Below are positions 13,029 to 24,519 of a stretch of 64,000 nucleotides of DNA, piece after piece. Source of the stretch: Irpex lacteus (taxonomy: Eukaryota > Basidiomycota > Agaricomycetes > Polyporales > Irpicaceae); the NCBI GenBank assembly GCA_001986395.2, contig MQVO02000008.1, positions 806,001 through 870,000 on the forward strand, in the 5' to 3' direction. Numbering within the stretch: the first letter of the stretch is position 1; each line of letters begins with the position of its first letter. The notes under the pieces were generated by a model. It was not told the origin of the DNA and did no database searches. It saw only the letters and a program-made list of their open reading frames with translations. A program made the position numbers and the translations under genes.

Positions 13029-14830
13029 GTTACGATTCCTGAGTGAAACGAAAGAGAATCGTTTCGATCCAGGATGCTGCATTTACGGTGCTTGTCTGTG
13101 ACGAGTTTCGTTGGCAAACTGTGGGAATCTTGCTTGTTACTGTTTTTATGATAGTAACAACTACTTGTATGCAGGCGCTTTGACAGTGGAAGTATATATT
13201 CATCTTTTACCACACTATCTTCTTCAATAAATACATGAAATGTATATATCAACAGATAGCTAGAAACTAGAGCTTTCATTCTATGTCACTATCATAATGT
13301 TTGGATTAGAACTGAAGGAAATATGAGCTGGATGGCATGAGATGACCAGCAGCATATTCACACTCCGCAGTTCGGCGCTTCAGCATGGACACAAGTGAAC
13401 ACGCAAGATTTGAGTTCAAAAGGTGACCAGGTTACAAGTTCGATTCCTCCTTCAGCCTTTTTCAACGTCTTGTGTAATTCAGATCACATGATGTTCAGAA
13501 AGACAGTAGAGCTGCAATAAATGGTTATTTATTATATTCATGGCTCTACAATTGTTTAATATTGTACGTCAAGTTAACATTGAATATAATCTTCCTTCTC
13601 CCAATAAAGACAAGTTTGATACTTTTTAACATTATATATCTTGGCTGGTACATATAATAAAAAGATGGTAATCTATAATAGCTCCTGGTTGACATGAAAA
13701 TCATGCAGATTGAGTTAAAATTGTATAAATACTAGATAAACTGTATAAAATGATAATTCAATACAGTAACCATTGATGCAGGGCAATCATTGATGGATTC
13801 ATAGTTATGAAAAAGGTCTCAGAACATGTTAGCAATTATATTGTGATTTCTTTATGATTTTTACAGAGTGAAACGGGTCAACGGTGAAATAAATGACAAA
13901 CGACCAAAAATTATTAAATCCTGTGACCTTCACGTGTTCACCTAAGCATGATTACACTTTTGCATAGGTAGGCGCCAGCAGGACAGTGCCTAACCGTGTA
14001 AAAGTGTAATCACCATTACATGAGCAAGAAAGTATGTTTCCAGAGGCATATGGGCTAGAAAGCATGTTTTTGGGAGGTATATGTGTTTTATTGTCCTACA
14101 CTATGTTATAAAGCTTGTATATGTGAACATAGATCAAAATACACATAACATAGCCCAAAATGGTAGTCAATGGTGTTACTAGGACTTCGATTTGAGTTAA
14201 AGTTTTAAAAGTGGCCGCATCATGAAAATGATAGTTTCTAGCCCAATATAATGTTTAAAAAAGCAATAGTATGGACTAAGCACATGTTTGGGCGCTTATA
14301 TATGTTTATTTATTTATTTTTTTCTAGAAAAATCACATGTTCTAAAAATATGATAACATATGAAAATATGCAAAAACATATGAAAACATAAGATCAATAT
14401 ATAGTTTTGTATACCATTTTGGCTCACAATTTCAAATTCAAACTGTCATTTTTAATTACTCAAGTGATCCATAATCTGACCACTTGAGATACACAAAAGA
14501 TCCTCAATTTCTTTCATTCTTCTCTCAAATTTTTGCAGAATTAAATCTGATTTGTACATTACAGTAACGTTGCAGCTTTGGCAGAAAACTGGCATAGTGC
14601 TTGAATATACATATATACATTGTCTGAGTGAAGATACATCTGATTTAAATCACCTTTTGGTGAAATAGTTTAAATGCTTGCCGCTTGGAGTTTGAACTAT
14701 TTTACAAAGTTATTGCTTCTACACTCCTTGTAGTATTATATAAGGTCTATGGTTGATTGTTTTACTATGGTTTCAAATTTATCAAAACTCAGGAATCGTT
14801 TCCTGCCACTTGATGGCCTCACTCCCACAA
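13029..14830 (-). mobile_element. R2 non-coding element, minus orientation
   Basis: Read on the minus strand it starts at 14830 with the R2 left end (TTGTGGGAGTGAGGCCATCA, then GTGGCAGGAAACGATTCCTGAG) and ends at 13029 with CTCAGGAATCGTAAC, the R2 right end. Just inside that end is the module shared with 29040-29147 and 63590-63688. The tRNA-like module at 13377-13458 is in the orientation expected for a reversed R2. No ORF of note is present. The element is AT-rich and about 1.8 kb. Confidence 0.65.
13377..13458 (+). ncRNA. tRNA-like module of the R2 element
   Basis: A B-box-like AGTTCGATTCC (about 13438-13448) resembles the tRNA T-arm consensus GGTTCRANYCC and is followed by a T5 run at 13459-13463, a possible RNA polymerase III stop. 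Upstream ACACAAGTGAACACGCAAG corresponds to the same region of the other R2 copies. It is probably a decayed tRNA-derived module rather than a working tRNA. Confidence 0.4.
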
Positions 14831-15924
14831 ATAAATTGAAGCAGGAACGAATGGTCTATAGTTACTGTCTAATCACTCTCCAACAAATGACCGGGATAGA
14901 TCAACTTAACATCTGGTCCATAGATCACGGCAGAAAAGATTAGGATTGCATAACATGGACATTACTTTGACCTTCATCTTCACCAGTTACAGAGCTACTC
15001 ATCGCCAAGCGTAGTGCTAGTCACACCCACTTCGATTTTTCCTTCTGTTTTCTATTTAATTCTACTTGTGATGTTTAAAAGTTTGGAAACGGTGCCTAGT
15101 GCCGACCACTCTTGATACTGTATACTCTTATTGTATTTGTGTATATTGTGACTTAAATTTCAAAATTCAAAACTTTGTGTCGGAAGAAATTTTAGTGTCT
15201 CACGAGGAATCCCGTTGCCTCCAGATGTCTCGTGGCAGATGCCAAATCAGGAGGCATGTTGGGAGGAACAATTTGATCGAGGTGCTATCCGGATATGGGG
15301 GAGTCATCAACCGGAGACTTCTCGTGAATGTCTTATCTATGGAAGCAGCCACTTTATCTAGACGCCTCCAGATACCTCCTGATGTACAGATGTCAAGGTA
15401 ACCACACTCCTCTCAGTTCATTGTCTTCCTTACTTATTATTTATTATCTATCTTCTAGTTTTACTTACGTTTCTTGCTTACTATACTTACTGCACTTTGT
15501 ATTATCACTTACCTGGCTCTCCTAACCTTTACTGTTATATTGTACTTCATGTTCTTGTCTTACCAACTTACTGTTACATTAACCCTACTATTATCATTAT
15601 TACTTCTACTTATACTACTTGAGGCTTACCAGTTTATTGCCTTTTTAGAAGGGGACCACTGGGGAGATTCAAACCCTCGCCTTACTGTGCTTACCTGCTT
15701 ACACCTACTACTATAGAATACTATACCACTTAGTTCATAGTGGCGACATATACCAGTATACTTCTATAAATATATACAGTACCTTAGCGCCTTCGGAGGC
15801 TAGTTTCATCATAGTATCTTTCCTTTGCACATTGCTCCCATATGAATACTAGATGAATACTAGATGTTATTTGTGCTCAAATGATATGAAATGATGTTAT
15901 GATGAAAGTATAGTACATTTATCA
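14831..15924. other. AT-rich intergenic DNA with one tRNA-like fragment
   Basis: No gene was recognised. Around 15648-15715 the minus strand carries a T-arm-like GGGTTTGAATCTCC with flanking sequence typical of tRNA-derived repeats. Short plus-strand frames at 15099-15525 have no recognisable family. Confidence 0.4.
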
Positions 15925-17814
15925 CGTATTACAAGCAGAACAACGAGTAAAAACTTGACAAACATCACCGTCATCCTTCTCCTTGCCCTTCTTCTTCACA
16001 GCGACTGCCTTTGTCCGTGTGGTTTTCTTTGCAGGAGGTACAGGAGGAGGCTGTTCCTCCTCTACGGGCAAGGGTCCGGGACTAGGGGGCTGCAATAGCT
16101 CAAGATCAGTGGCTGGGATGAAAGGGGGAGTAGCATTGCGAGAGGGCCCAGCACTCGGACGCCCTTGTGAGAAGGGAACGGTGGGGGAGGCAACAGTGGC
16201 TATTGCGGACGGAGACAGGGACAGGGAAGACCAAACACTCGAGGGCAGCTGCACTAGTGTAAATTATACCAATTTTTTGAATATTTATTATTGAGTAAAA
16301 TCATGTACTTACAAGGATCTGAGGGAATGATATCACTGAAGTTGCAACAGCACACATGTTGCGTTCTGTTATGGCCAACATAGCTCCTTCATCAGCCACA
16401 GTGTGTGCGACAGTTGACGGATGAACTCCGCGAAAGCGGATATTGCGCCGACGATTTGCTGCATCCCAGGAAGATGCCAACTTTCGTGAAAAAGGCGTCA
16501 AAGCCGTTTGTATTCACCGTTCCAGTCGTACTTATCGGAATCTGGATCGCTGCCTTGGGTGGGACTGCTTTCTTTTTGGTCAAATTTCGGCTCACCGGAG
16601 ACATGAAACCGATACTGTAATGTGTTGTGTTAGTAGATAGAAGTTTGTGTATTGTAATATGGACCTATAATAGTGAACATGGCCGCCAGGCTAGCCAAAG
16701 TGATCCCTTCTTTGTCAATGCCCCACTTGGCCCCGTTGCTCTGAGTATTGATCCTTGTACTTGTAATAGATGTTTTTCCAAACAAGCCCTCTTGGAAATA
16801 CTTGATAAAGGTGAGAATTTACAAATAAACAGTGTTAGGAAATCAATCACGTACATATCCTATGGCAGAAATATAGAATATAAGCCTGTCTGTGCCTGGC
16901 ATGCTCAAATCTATGCCTTCAGGATAGTATGCAGGTGGTGCATGATCAGTGCTCCTCTATGAAGCATCCTCAGAAGAGGATCCTTGCGTCAAGCTTCTGC
17001 TGTTCTGACCACACTTGGCCTGCTGGCCAGTGCAGTGATGACAAGAGGAAGGGCAGATAGACAGTTACCCACGGGTCTGAATTTCTGATCTATCGCCTTG
17101 TCCTTAACCTGCAGACAGATATAAAATGTAAGAACGAATGATAAGATTAGAAGATGATACACATACCGCGGAATTGAACCATTTCTCTCACCCAATGAGA
17201 GTTGAGAAATTGATGGAGGAGGGTTGTTTCTTGAAGAAATCAAATGTCTCAGCCGTTGCTGCCCTGTCTTCTGAGGTATGACTATCGTATCGCACCTTCG
17301 GGGTTTTCCAATCCATATCGGACACAGCTAGATTAAGAAAGTATCGTTCTTTGATGAATAAATCGATTTGGACAGCAAACTTGCGGGAAGCTGTATCGAT
17401 GCTGTCCTTGTACTTCTGAAAGGCGGGCAGAATGATGTCTTCTGAAAGGCGGGCAGAATGATGTCGTCCTTTGGCTTGGTTGTGGTAGCCTCGAGTTCTA
17501 CAAGCAACTTTGCATTCTCAATCTTCAACTTCTTGACGGACACATCTAATTCGCTGTTCTGGACTTCAAGCTCGCAGCAGGTCTGTTAAAATCACCGTAA
17601 GTGCTGTCCCAGTCCAAATAAAATGGAGAGTATCTCACTCTCTTATAATTATGAATGGTCGCTCGGTTGCCGAGAGAGACAATAGGTGAAGGCAGATTGT
17701 CTTGAAGTCCTAGGAGGAGGAACTGATGAGAGAGCTCCTCCTCTTGATCGGTGCTGTCGATGATACTTCGACTGTCAGAGTCGAACTCATCGTCGTTGAA
17801 GTCTCAGCAGGAAA
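15925..17814 (-). pseudogene. Decayed Agaricomycete hypothetical gene, 5' end cut off by an R1 element
   Basis: Coding-like blocks run on the minus strand. An acidic N-terminal part (NDDEFDSDSRSIIDSTDQEE ... SLGNRATIHNYKR, 17800-17640) is followed by a coiled-coil-like block (SVKKLKIENAKLLVELEA). Next come DDIILPAFQKYKDSIDTASR and its continuation to about 17220, then LPLVITALASRPSVV (about 17040) and PPAYYPEGIDLSMPGTDRL (about 16920). The last blocks are KWGIDKEGITLASLAAMF (about 16720) and a Pro/Lys-rich end near 15930. I recall this arrangement from uncharacterised basidiomycete proteins but can assign no function. Damage includes a 26-bp duplication causing a frameshift (17414-17465), an in-frame TAG near 16960, and loss of everything upstream of 17814, where R1 begins. 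Exon limits are approximate. Confidence 0.55.
17414..17465. repeat. 26-bp perfect tandem duplication
   Basis: Two adjacent identical 26-bp units (17414-17439 and 17440-17465) start TTCTGAAAGGCGGGCAGAAT. Since 26 is not a multiple of three, the duplication shifts the minus-strand frame of the decayed gene; skipping one copy rejoins the two coding-like blocks. Confidence 0.9.
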
Positions 17815-19254
17815 CTTGTGGTTAGCAAGGCCGGCAAGCGGCAGATCACAATTCCTGAGGCTATTGAGATATACCAATATACATAACAAGTCATGATGAT
17901 CATATGAGTTGTTATTTATCAAATGAGCATTTAGTAACACTCTTTTGAAATAATACACACGGAATTTAAATAAAACGTAACACATTAAGATTAGAAATTA
18001 GTCACACTACAAAATCATTTTTGTTGCTGTAGAAGATATTTGATTTGACAAAGCAATATTTTGAATAGAGCAAAGTCCAACTCATACTTATGTTACTTTG
18101 TGATACAAGCCAAAGTTCAAAGATTATTTAACTTGTACAACAGTACTAACATTTTCTCCATATCTTTTAAATGGCAGAAGATATTGAAATTTGGAGATCA
18201 TATTCAGAACTCTAGTAAAAATACAATCCCAGCAAAGCATGGATCAATTTTAACATCAAAATACATTGATGTCATGTTATGTTATTCAAAGAAAGCAAAA
18301 TATCAAAATCAGCGCACAAAAAAATAAGAAATGAGAGAATTACCTTTTTAGGCAATTTAATAATGTTTACTAGCTTTAACAGTCCCTGAAGCAATGGTAA
18401 ACTATAAAAATGGAAGTGTTTTTTGTTTGCAGCAAGTCAAAGTTTGTTACTCTGTTTACACAATTAAGTAACTTTAATAAACATATTGACATAGTTATTA
18501 TAGTGTTTTACCAAAATTTTTGAAATTTGAAATTTGAGTAAGCAAACTTTTCTTACTTTTTTTATCGTAGTAAGTAACATTTATTACCACTGTAACGGCT
18601 TTTAAAACACTCCAGATATTATTGGAAGCATTCAAACTTCCAACTTTTGTGAATACTTCATCTATATCTTTTGAAATACTCAGAATCCTGGGGAAAATCC
18701 GGTCCAGATGACATATATATTCATTTGACATCAAAATATATTGATGTCATGTGATCTGCATCAAAAACTGATCAATTGTCAAAATAAGCGCCCATAAAAG
18801 CACACAACATGCTGTGTTACTCTTTTAGGCAATTTAGTAACACATATCAAATCTACTCTTGATGTTCTATGAACTGATGCAATTTTTCAAATTTTCAACT
18901 ATGTTTGAGTATAAAGTTTGTTACTGTTGTTACTAAAGTAAGCAAACTTACTTACCACTTTGTTACTGCTATTCATCTCATATATACTCATATTCACACA
19001 GTAAACACATTTGCTCACCCATAAAGCACTTACCAGTGATGTCATTCAATTCTTCTACTTACTGGCATACAACCTATACAAAGTGTAGTAAGTAAGTCTT
19101 ACCCATCATTACATACTCCAATGAGCCTCCTAGCACTCATTCTTATGCTAGAAAGCCCCCCAACATCCATTTTCAAATATATTTTCATGTATTTAAATAA
19201 TTTTATATCATAGGTTATGAATGTGCTGACACATTGCTAATGATGCCATTTTGA

Positions 19255-19284
19255 AAACTGGCGCTGACCGGTCAGCCCCAGTTT
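19255..19284. repeat. R1 palindromic stem (one mismatch)
   Basis: Two 15-base halves, AAACTGGCGCTGACC and its near-complement, meet without a spacer; one base in the second arm breaks perfect symmetry. The same position in other R1 copies is also palindromic. Confidence 0.85.
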
Positions 19285-19312
19285 CCAAATTCTCGTGATA
19301 TCCTCTTAGTAG

Positions 19313-19397
19313 GTGGGCCGGGCTCTATTTGTGCATGTTTACTATGTTTCAAGTATAGAAATCCAAAGGTCACTGGTTCCAATCCTGTAGGTGCTAC
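19313..19397 (+). ncRNA. tRNA-like module of R1 (85 nt)
   Basis: It starts GTGGGCCGGGCTC (A-box-like) and has a loop TTTCAAG in a possible anticodon stem. The T-arm-like GGTTCCAATCC is one base from the B-box consensus, and the module ends GGTGCTAC directly before a T5 run. The 85-nt length and GGCCGGGC start suggest descent from a leucine-type (class II) tRNA. It is probably a SINE-like head or relic, not a functional tRNA. Confidence 0.45.
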
Positions 19398-20366
19398 TTT
19401 TTGCATCTTTCTTTCAAGGCTGAAAGTGGATCAATAAAATTCGGAAAAATCAGAATATATTATGTCATGCCCTCTGATATACTATGATACTCATGAGTTA
19501 TATATATGAAGCCATAAATAGGGCCAACCTTGAATTATACACATGTTTGGCCAGGAGTAAGAGGGGAAAAAGTCATATCTTGTTTGCTACCAAACATATC
19601 ATCACAATTTCTTTTCCAGCTTATTGGTATACTCTATCAGGCCAGGATATATGTCTCTGATCATTGTAATCAAGGCCTATTACTTGTTCTAAACTGGTTC
19701 AGTCATATTTTCAGTTCCTCTTCGTGTACTTGTATTAACCCGTAGTTTAACCAGAACTGTTCTATTCACGATTCCTGAGGTACGAAGAAGAATTGTTTCA
19801 GTGCGACCTAGCACTTTGGACAACTGCGACATGTAACGCGAGTGGCTCCTCAGCGTCTAATTCTACCAATACAGTGGGTAACAAATTCATTAGCATTTGC
19901 TTATAGTTGGGTGCTTTTTTGATGTCAAACAGTTTTTGATTTTTGCAGGAGCCATCACACATTTAATCTACACAAAAACTACATCAGATTATAGCCCTTG
20001 AGAAGACCTTTCAAATGATCCAACTTTCATATCAAAAGGTGGAGATTTGAGGAAGTTATGAGCTGGATGACTTTGGATGATGACCTAAGATTTCAAACTC
20101 CGCTTCAAAGTGTTATAGGCACTTTGTAAGCATCACCAATAAGCTGGAAAAGAAATTGTGATGATATGTTTGGTAGCAAACAAGATATGACTTTTTTCCC
20201 TCTTACTCCTGACCAAATATGTGTATAATTCGAGGTTGGTACCTATTTATGGCTCCAAATATGTAACTCATGAGTATCATAGTATATCAGAGGGCATGAC
20301 GTAATATACTCTGATTTTTCCGAATTTTATTGATCCACTTTCAGCCTTGAAAGAAAAATGCAAAAC

Positions 20367-20452
20367 GTGGCACCTGCAGGATTAGAACCGGTGACCTGTG
20401 GATTTCCATACTTGAAACATAGTAAACATGCACAAATAGAGCCCGGTCAGTG
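20367..20452 (-). ncRNA. tRNA-like module of R1, minus strand
   Basis: Counterpart of 19313-19397 in the reversed R1 copy: a T-arm-like GGTTCTAATCC and a GGTGCCAC end. Here the T run after the module is interrupted (GTTTTGC). The 5' arm is more diverged than in the other copies. Confidence 0.4.
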
Positions 20453-20469
20453 CCATTACGAGTTCTGTC

Positions 20470-20499
20470 GAACAGGCGCCGTTCGGACGGCGCCTGTTC
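20470..20499. repeat. R1 palindromic stem, variant sequence
   Basis: GAACAGGCGCCGTTC meets GGACGGCGCCTGTTC, a palindrome with a single central mismatch. It lies at the same place as the stem of other R1 copies, but several bases differ on both arms together. Confidence 0.85.
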
Positions 20500-21972
20500 C
20501 ATGGAGCTCATAATGAGCTGTACATCAGCATATTCATAACCTATGATATAAAAATATTTAAATACATGAACAGATATTTGAAAATGGGTGCTGGGAGGCT
20601 TTCTAGCGTAAGAATGAGTGCTAGGGGGCTCATTAGAGTATGTAATGATGGGTAAGACTTACTTACTGTACTTTGTATAGGTTCTATGCCAGTAAGTAGA
20701 AGAATTGAATGACATAACTGGTAAGTGCTTTATGGGTGAGCAAATGTGTTTACTGTGTGAATATGAGTATATATGAGATGAATAGAGGTAACAAAGCGGT
20801 AAATAAGTTTGCTTACTTCAGTAACAACAGTAACAAACTTTGAACTTACTGATAGTCGAAAAATTGAAAAATTGCATCAGTTCAGAGAACGTCAAGAGTA
20901 GATTTGATAGGTGTTACTAAATTGCCTAAAGGAGTAAAACAGCATGTTGTTTACGTTCATGGGCGCTTATTTTTGACAATTGACCCGTTTTTGATGCAGA
21001 TCACATGACATCAACATATTTTGATGTAAAATACATATATATGTCATCTGAACCGGATTTTCCCCAGGATTCTGATTTTGAGCTCAGAATTTTGATAGGC
21101 AAAGTATTTCAAAAGATATGAAGAAAATCTTTCCAAAAACTGAGAAGTTTGAACACTTTCACTAATATCTAGAGTGTTTTGAGAGACGTTATAGTGGTAA
21201 CAAAAGCTGCTTACTGCAATAACAATAGTAAGAAAAGTTTGCTTACCTAAATTTCAAAATTCAAAAACTTTGATGAATAAAACACTATAATAACTGTATC
21301 AACATATTTATTGAAGTTACTTAATTGTGTAACTAGAGTAACAAACTTTGACTTACTGCAAATGAAAAACACTTTTACGTTTACAGTTTTCTATTGCTTC
21401 AGTGATTGCTATAACTAATCGACATTACTAAATTGCCTAAAAAGGCAATTCTCTCATTTCTTATTCTTTTTGAGCACTTATTTTTATATTTTGCTTCTTT
21501 TGAATAACACAACATGACATCAATGTATTTTGATGTCAAAATTAATACATACCTTGCTGGGATTGTATCTTAACCAGAGTTCTGAATATGATCTGAAAAA
21601 TTCAATATTTCCTCTGGTTCAAAATATACAGAGAAAATATTTGTTCTCTTGTACAGATTGAATAATCTGTGAACTTTGCTTTGTATTACATAGTGACATA
21701 AGTATGAGTTAAACTTTACCCTATTCATGATATTGCTTTGTCAAATCAAATACCTTCTACAGCAACAAAAATGATTTTGTGATATGACTGATTTCTAATC
21801 TTAATATGTTATGTCTTATTTAGATCAAGTGTGTATTATTTCAATTTTTTTTGCTACATCTCTATTAATAAATAACAACTCATAGAATCATCATAATTTA
21901 TTATATATACTGATACATCTCAGTAGCCTCAGGAATCGTGATCTGCCGCTTGCCGGCCTTGCTAACCACAAG

Positions 21973-22756
21973 TGACATCCCAGATCTGATCTATGGGTGA
22001 GTGTACTTACGCACGTGAGTAAGCACTAGATGAGAATTCGAATGTTTCATGCACAACTTGAAGTTGTACCACCCTAAGACTTTAACTCATTACCTCCTCC
22101 TTGCTACTCTGATGACTCTGCAAGACCTTGTGAAACACTGTCTTTGATTCAATGATGGCAGCATAGTCATCATAGCAGAGAATACCAAGTTCTGTGTATA
22201 TTGCACACTACTTGCCTCACATTCTGATGTCTTTCGTGAGATGTTTTTCTTCCTTAGCTCAAAACTCTTGCAGAAAGCTTGGTGGAGAATTGTTGCATTG
22301 TTCAGCTTGCACTAGACAGGATGCAAGACATATCTATCATTCTCTCCATTCCTTATGACTCTACATTGTGATGAGAAATTCCATAATCCATTCCCAGCAG
22401 GCTTACCAATATTGCTTGCTGCTGACAGCTTCTCCAATTATCAAGTGCCTGTACAGTTTCAAGAGATCATTGTTACACTTGAAATGGCAATAAAGTACTT
22501 GTTCAACACTACACAACAACATGCCCTTCGCAGAATGTCTTTCTGCTGTTCAAAGAACATTGCCAGCGTAGTGAATACCAAGCACTGTATCTGTTGTTCT
22601 CTGAATCAGTGAGAACAACCTCCTTGTCTTCTTTGAGACAACAACCCTTACATTCAAAATGCACCTGTCATCCTCCACCTTGCTTTAAAGCATGGTCTCA
22701 ATGATCTCCTTCCTATGGTATTTTAGGCATGAGCTACTTTCCTACGATGTGACAAA
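21973..22756. other. Non-coding stretch between R1 elements
   Basis: No gene or repeat family was recognised. A plus-strand frame at 22355-22612 has no recognisable motif. Confidence 0.4.
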
Positions 22757-24100
22757 CTTGTGATTAGCAAGGCCGGCAAGCGGCAGATCACGATTCCTGA
22801 GGCTACTGAAATGTACCAATATATATAATAAGTTATGATGATCACATAAATCGTTATTTATCAAATAGACAGTTAGTAAAATGATTTTGAAGTAGTATAC
22901 ACTTGCTCTAAAGAAAACATAACATGTTAACATTTGATTGGACAAAGTAATATCATGAACAAAATAAAGCTCAACTCATACTTATGTCATGATGTGATAC
23001 AAAGCAAAGTTCACAAATTATTCAATCTGTACAACAGAACTAATATTTTCTCTGTACCAGAGAAGATTTTGAAATTTTCAGATCATATTCAGAACCCTAT
23101 TTAAAATATATTGATGTCATGTTATTTTATTCAAAAGAAGCAAAATATCAAAATAAGTGCTCAAAAAGACTAAAAAATGAGATAATTGTCCTTTTAAGCA
23201 ATTTAATAATGTCCAGTAGTTATCACAATCATTGAAGCAATAGAAAACTGTAAATGTGAAAGTCTTTTTCATTTGCAGCAAGTCAAAGTTTGCTACTCTA
23301 GTTATACAATTAAGCAACTTTAATCAATACATTGACATAATTATTATAGTATTTTATTCATCAAAGTTTTTGAATTTTGAAATTTGAGTAAGCAAACTTT
23401 TCTTATTTTTGTTATTGCAGTAAGTAACTTTTATTGCCGCTGTAATGTCTCTCAAAACACTTCACATATTAATGAAAATGTTCAAACTTCTCACTTTTTG
23501 TGAAGATTTTCTTGATATCTTTTGAAATACTCTGCCTATCAAAATTCTGAGCTCAAATTCGGAATCCTGGGAAAGATCTCATCCAGATGACATATATATC
23601 CATTTGACATCAAAATATGTTGATGTCATGTGATCTGCATTAAAAACGAGTCATTTGTCAAAATAAGTGCCCATAAATGCAAACAACTTGCTGTGTTACT
23701 CCTTTAGGCAATTTAGTAACAACTATTAAGCTTACTCTTAATGTCCTATGAACTGATGCAATTTTTCTACTATTGGTAAGTATCAGGTTTGTTACTGTTG
23801 TTACTCAAGTAAGTAAACTTACTTACCTCCTGGTTACCTCTATTCATCACATATATACTCATCTTTACATAGTAAACACATCTACTTACCCATCAAGCAT
23901 CCACTAGTTATGTTATCAAATTTCTCTACTTACCTGTATAGACCTTACCCATTCTGACATACTCTAATGAGCCTCCCAGCCCTCATTGTTACGTTATAAA
24001 GCCCTCCAACACTCATTTTCAAATATATTTTCATGTATTTAAATATTTTTATATCATAGATTATGAATGTGCTGACACATTGCTAATGATGCCATTTTGA

Positions 24101-24130
24101 AAACTGGCGCTGACCGGGCAGCGCCAGTTT
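24101..24130. repeat. R1 palindromic stem (one mismatch)
   Basis: AAACTGGCGCTGACC faces GGGCAGCGCCAGTTT; a single base breaks the symmetry near the centre. Confidence 0.85.
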
Positions 24131-24158
24131 CCAAATTCTCGTAATATTCTCTTAGTAG

Positions 24159-24243
24159 GTGGGCCAGGATCTATTTGTGCATGTTTACTATGTTTCAAGT
24201 ATGGAAATCCAAAGGTCACCGGCTCCAATCCTGTAGGTGTCAC
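24159..24243 (+). ncRNA. tRNA-like module of R1 (85 nt)
   Basis: Same layout as 19313-19397: GTGGGCCAGG start, TTTCAAG loop, GGCTCCAATCC T-arm-like box and a GGTGTCAC end. The T run that follows is the insertion point of the 21-kb element. Confidence 0.45.
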
Positions 24244-24246
24244 TTT

Positions 24247-24518
24247 CACTATGTCAGATGTAGAATTTTATGTGCTTAAAAAGGGTTAGAAAAACAGTGA
24301 AAAATTGTACCAATTTTTCCAACCCTAAATTTTGAGATAGAACGGTAAGTTGGAGTTCACATTTTATGGACACGAAAATCTGAATCAAAAGTGAACGCTG
24401 CCTCATCTTTTGAGACTTCTAAAAGCAAACTCTGGTGTCACGTTTTGTGAACTGAAAAATACAATATAAGTCCTTTGATTTCCCTTACAGTTTTTATTTT
24501 GCTTTGTGATCAATTTTG
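24247..24518. repeat. Left terminal inverted repeat of the CACTA-type element
   Basis: About 272 bp from CACTATGTCAG to GATCAATTTTG match the reverse complement of 45011-45291. Differences are scattered substitutions and a few indels, for example a short extra stretch in the right copy about 70 bp in. Confidence 0.85.
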
Positions 24519-24519
24519 C

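Larger units (their letters stand above)
17815..19764 (+). mobile_element. R1 non-coding element, plus orientation, 3' truncated
   Basis: It begins CTTGTGGTTAGCAAGGCCGG, then CAAGCGGCAGATCACAATTCCTGAGG, the R1 left end also seen at 22757, 59311 and 63695. It contains many GTTACT/AGTAAC and TTACTT words, the palindromic stem at 19255-19284, the tRNA-like module at 19313-19397, and a block shared with 45292-45665 and 57366-57730. It stops at GTTCTATT, where longer copies continue, and abuts the next R1 in opposite orientation. No ORF of note. Confidence 0.75.
19765..21972 (-). mobile_element. R1 non-coding element, minus orientation, end-to-end copy (2.2 kb)
   Basis: On the minus strand it starts at 21972 with CTTGTGGTTAGCAAGGCCGG and finishes at 19765 with CCTCAGGAATCGTGAA. 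It is therefore the best end-to-end R1 copy here. Relative to the copies at 45292-46280 and 57366-58327 it lacks an internal segment of about 400 bp. With the preceding R1 it forms a 4.2-kb near-palindrome. No ORF of note. Confidence 0.75.

Noticed and set aside
12243..14830. One 2.6-kb element with inverted CTTGTGGGAGTGAG ends at 12243 and 14830
   Set aside because: The right part is better explained as a complete minus-strand R2 (13029-14830) with its own right end at 13029; the left end at 12243 is an isolated fragment and the MITE between is independent.
22355..22612. 85-codon frame between R1 elements as a gene
   Set aside because: No motif, no splice context and no similarity to any protein I can recall.
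24061..24249. Minus-strand frame containing GLEPVTFGFPYLKHSKH (also at 57183-57374)
   Set aside because: It is the antisense translation of the tRNA-like module and palindrome of R1; such LEPVTF-type peptides are known artefacts of tRNA sequences.
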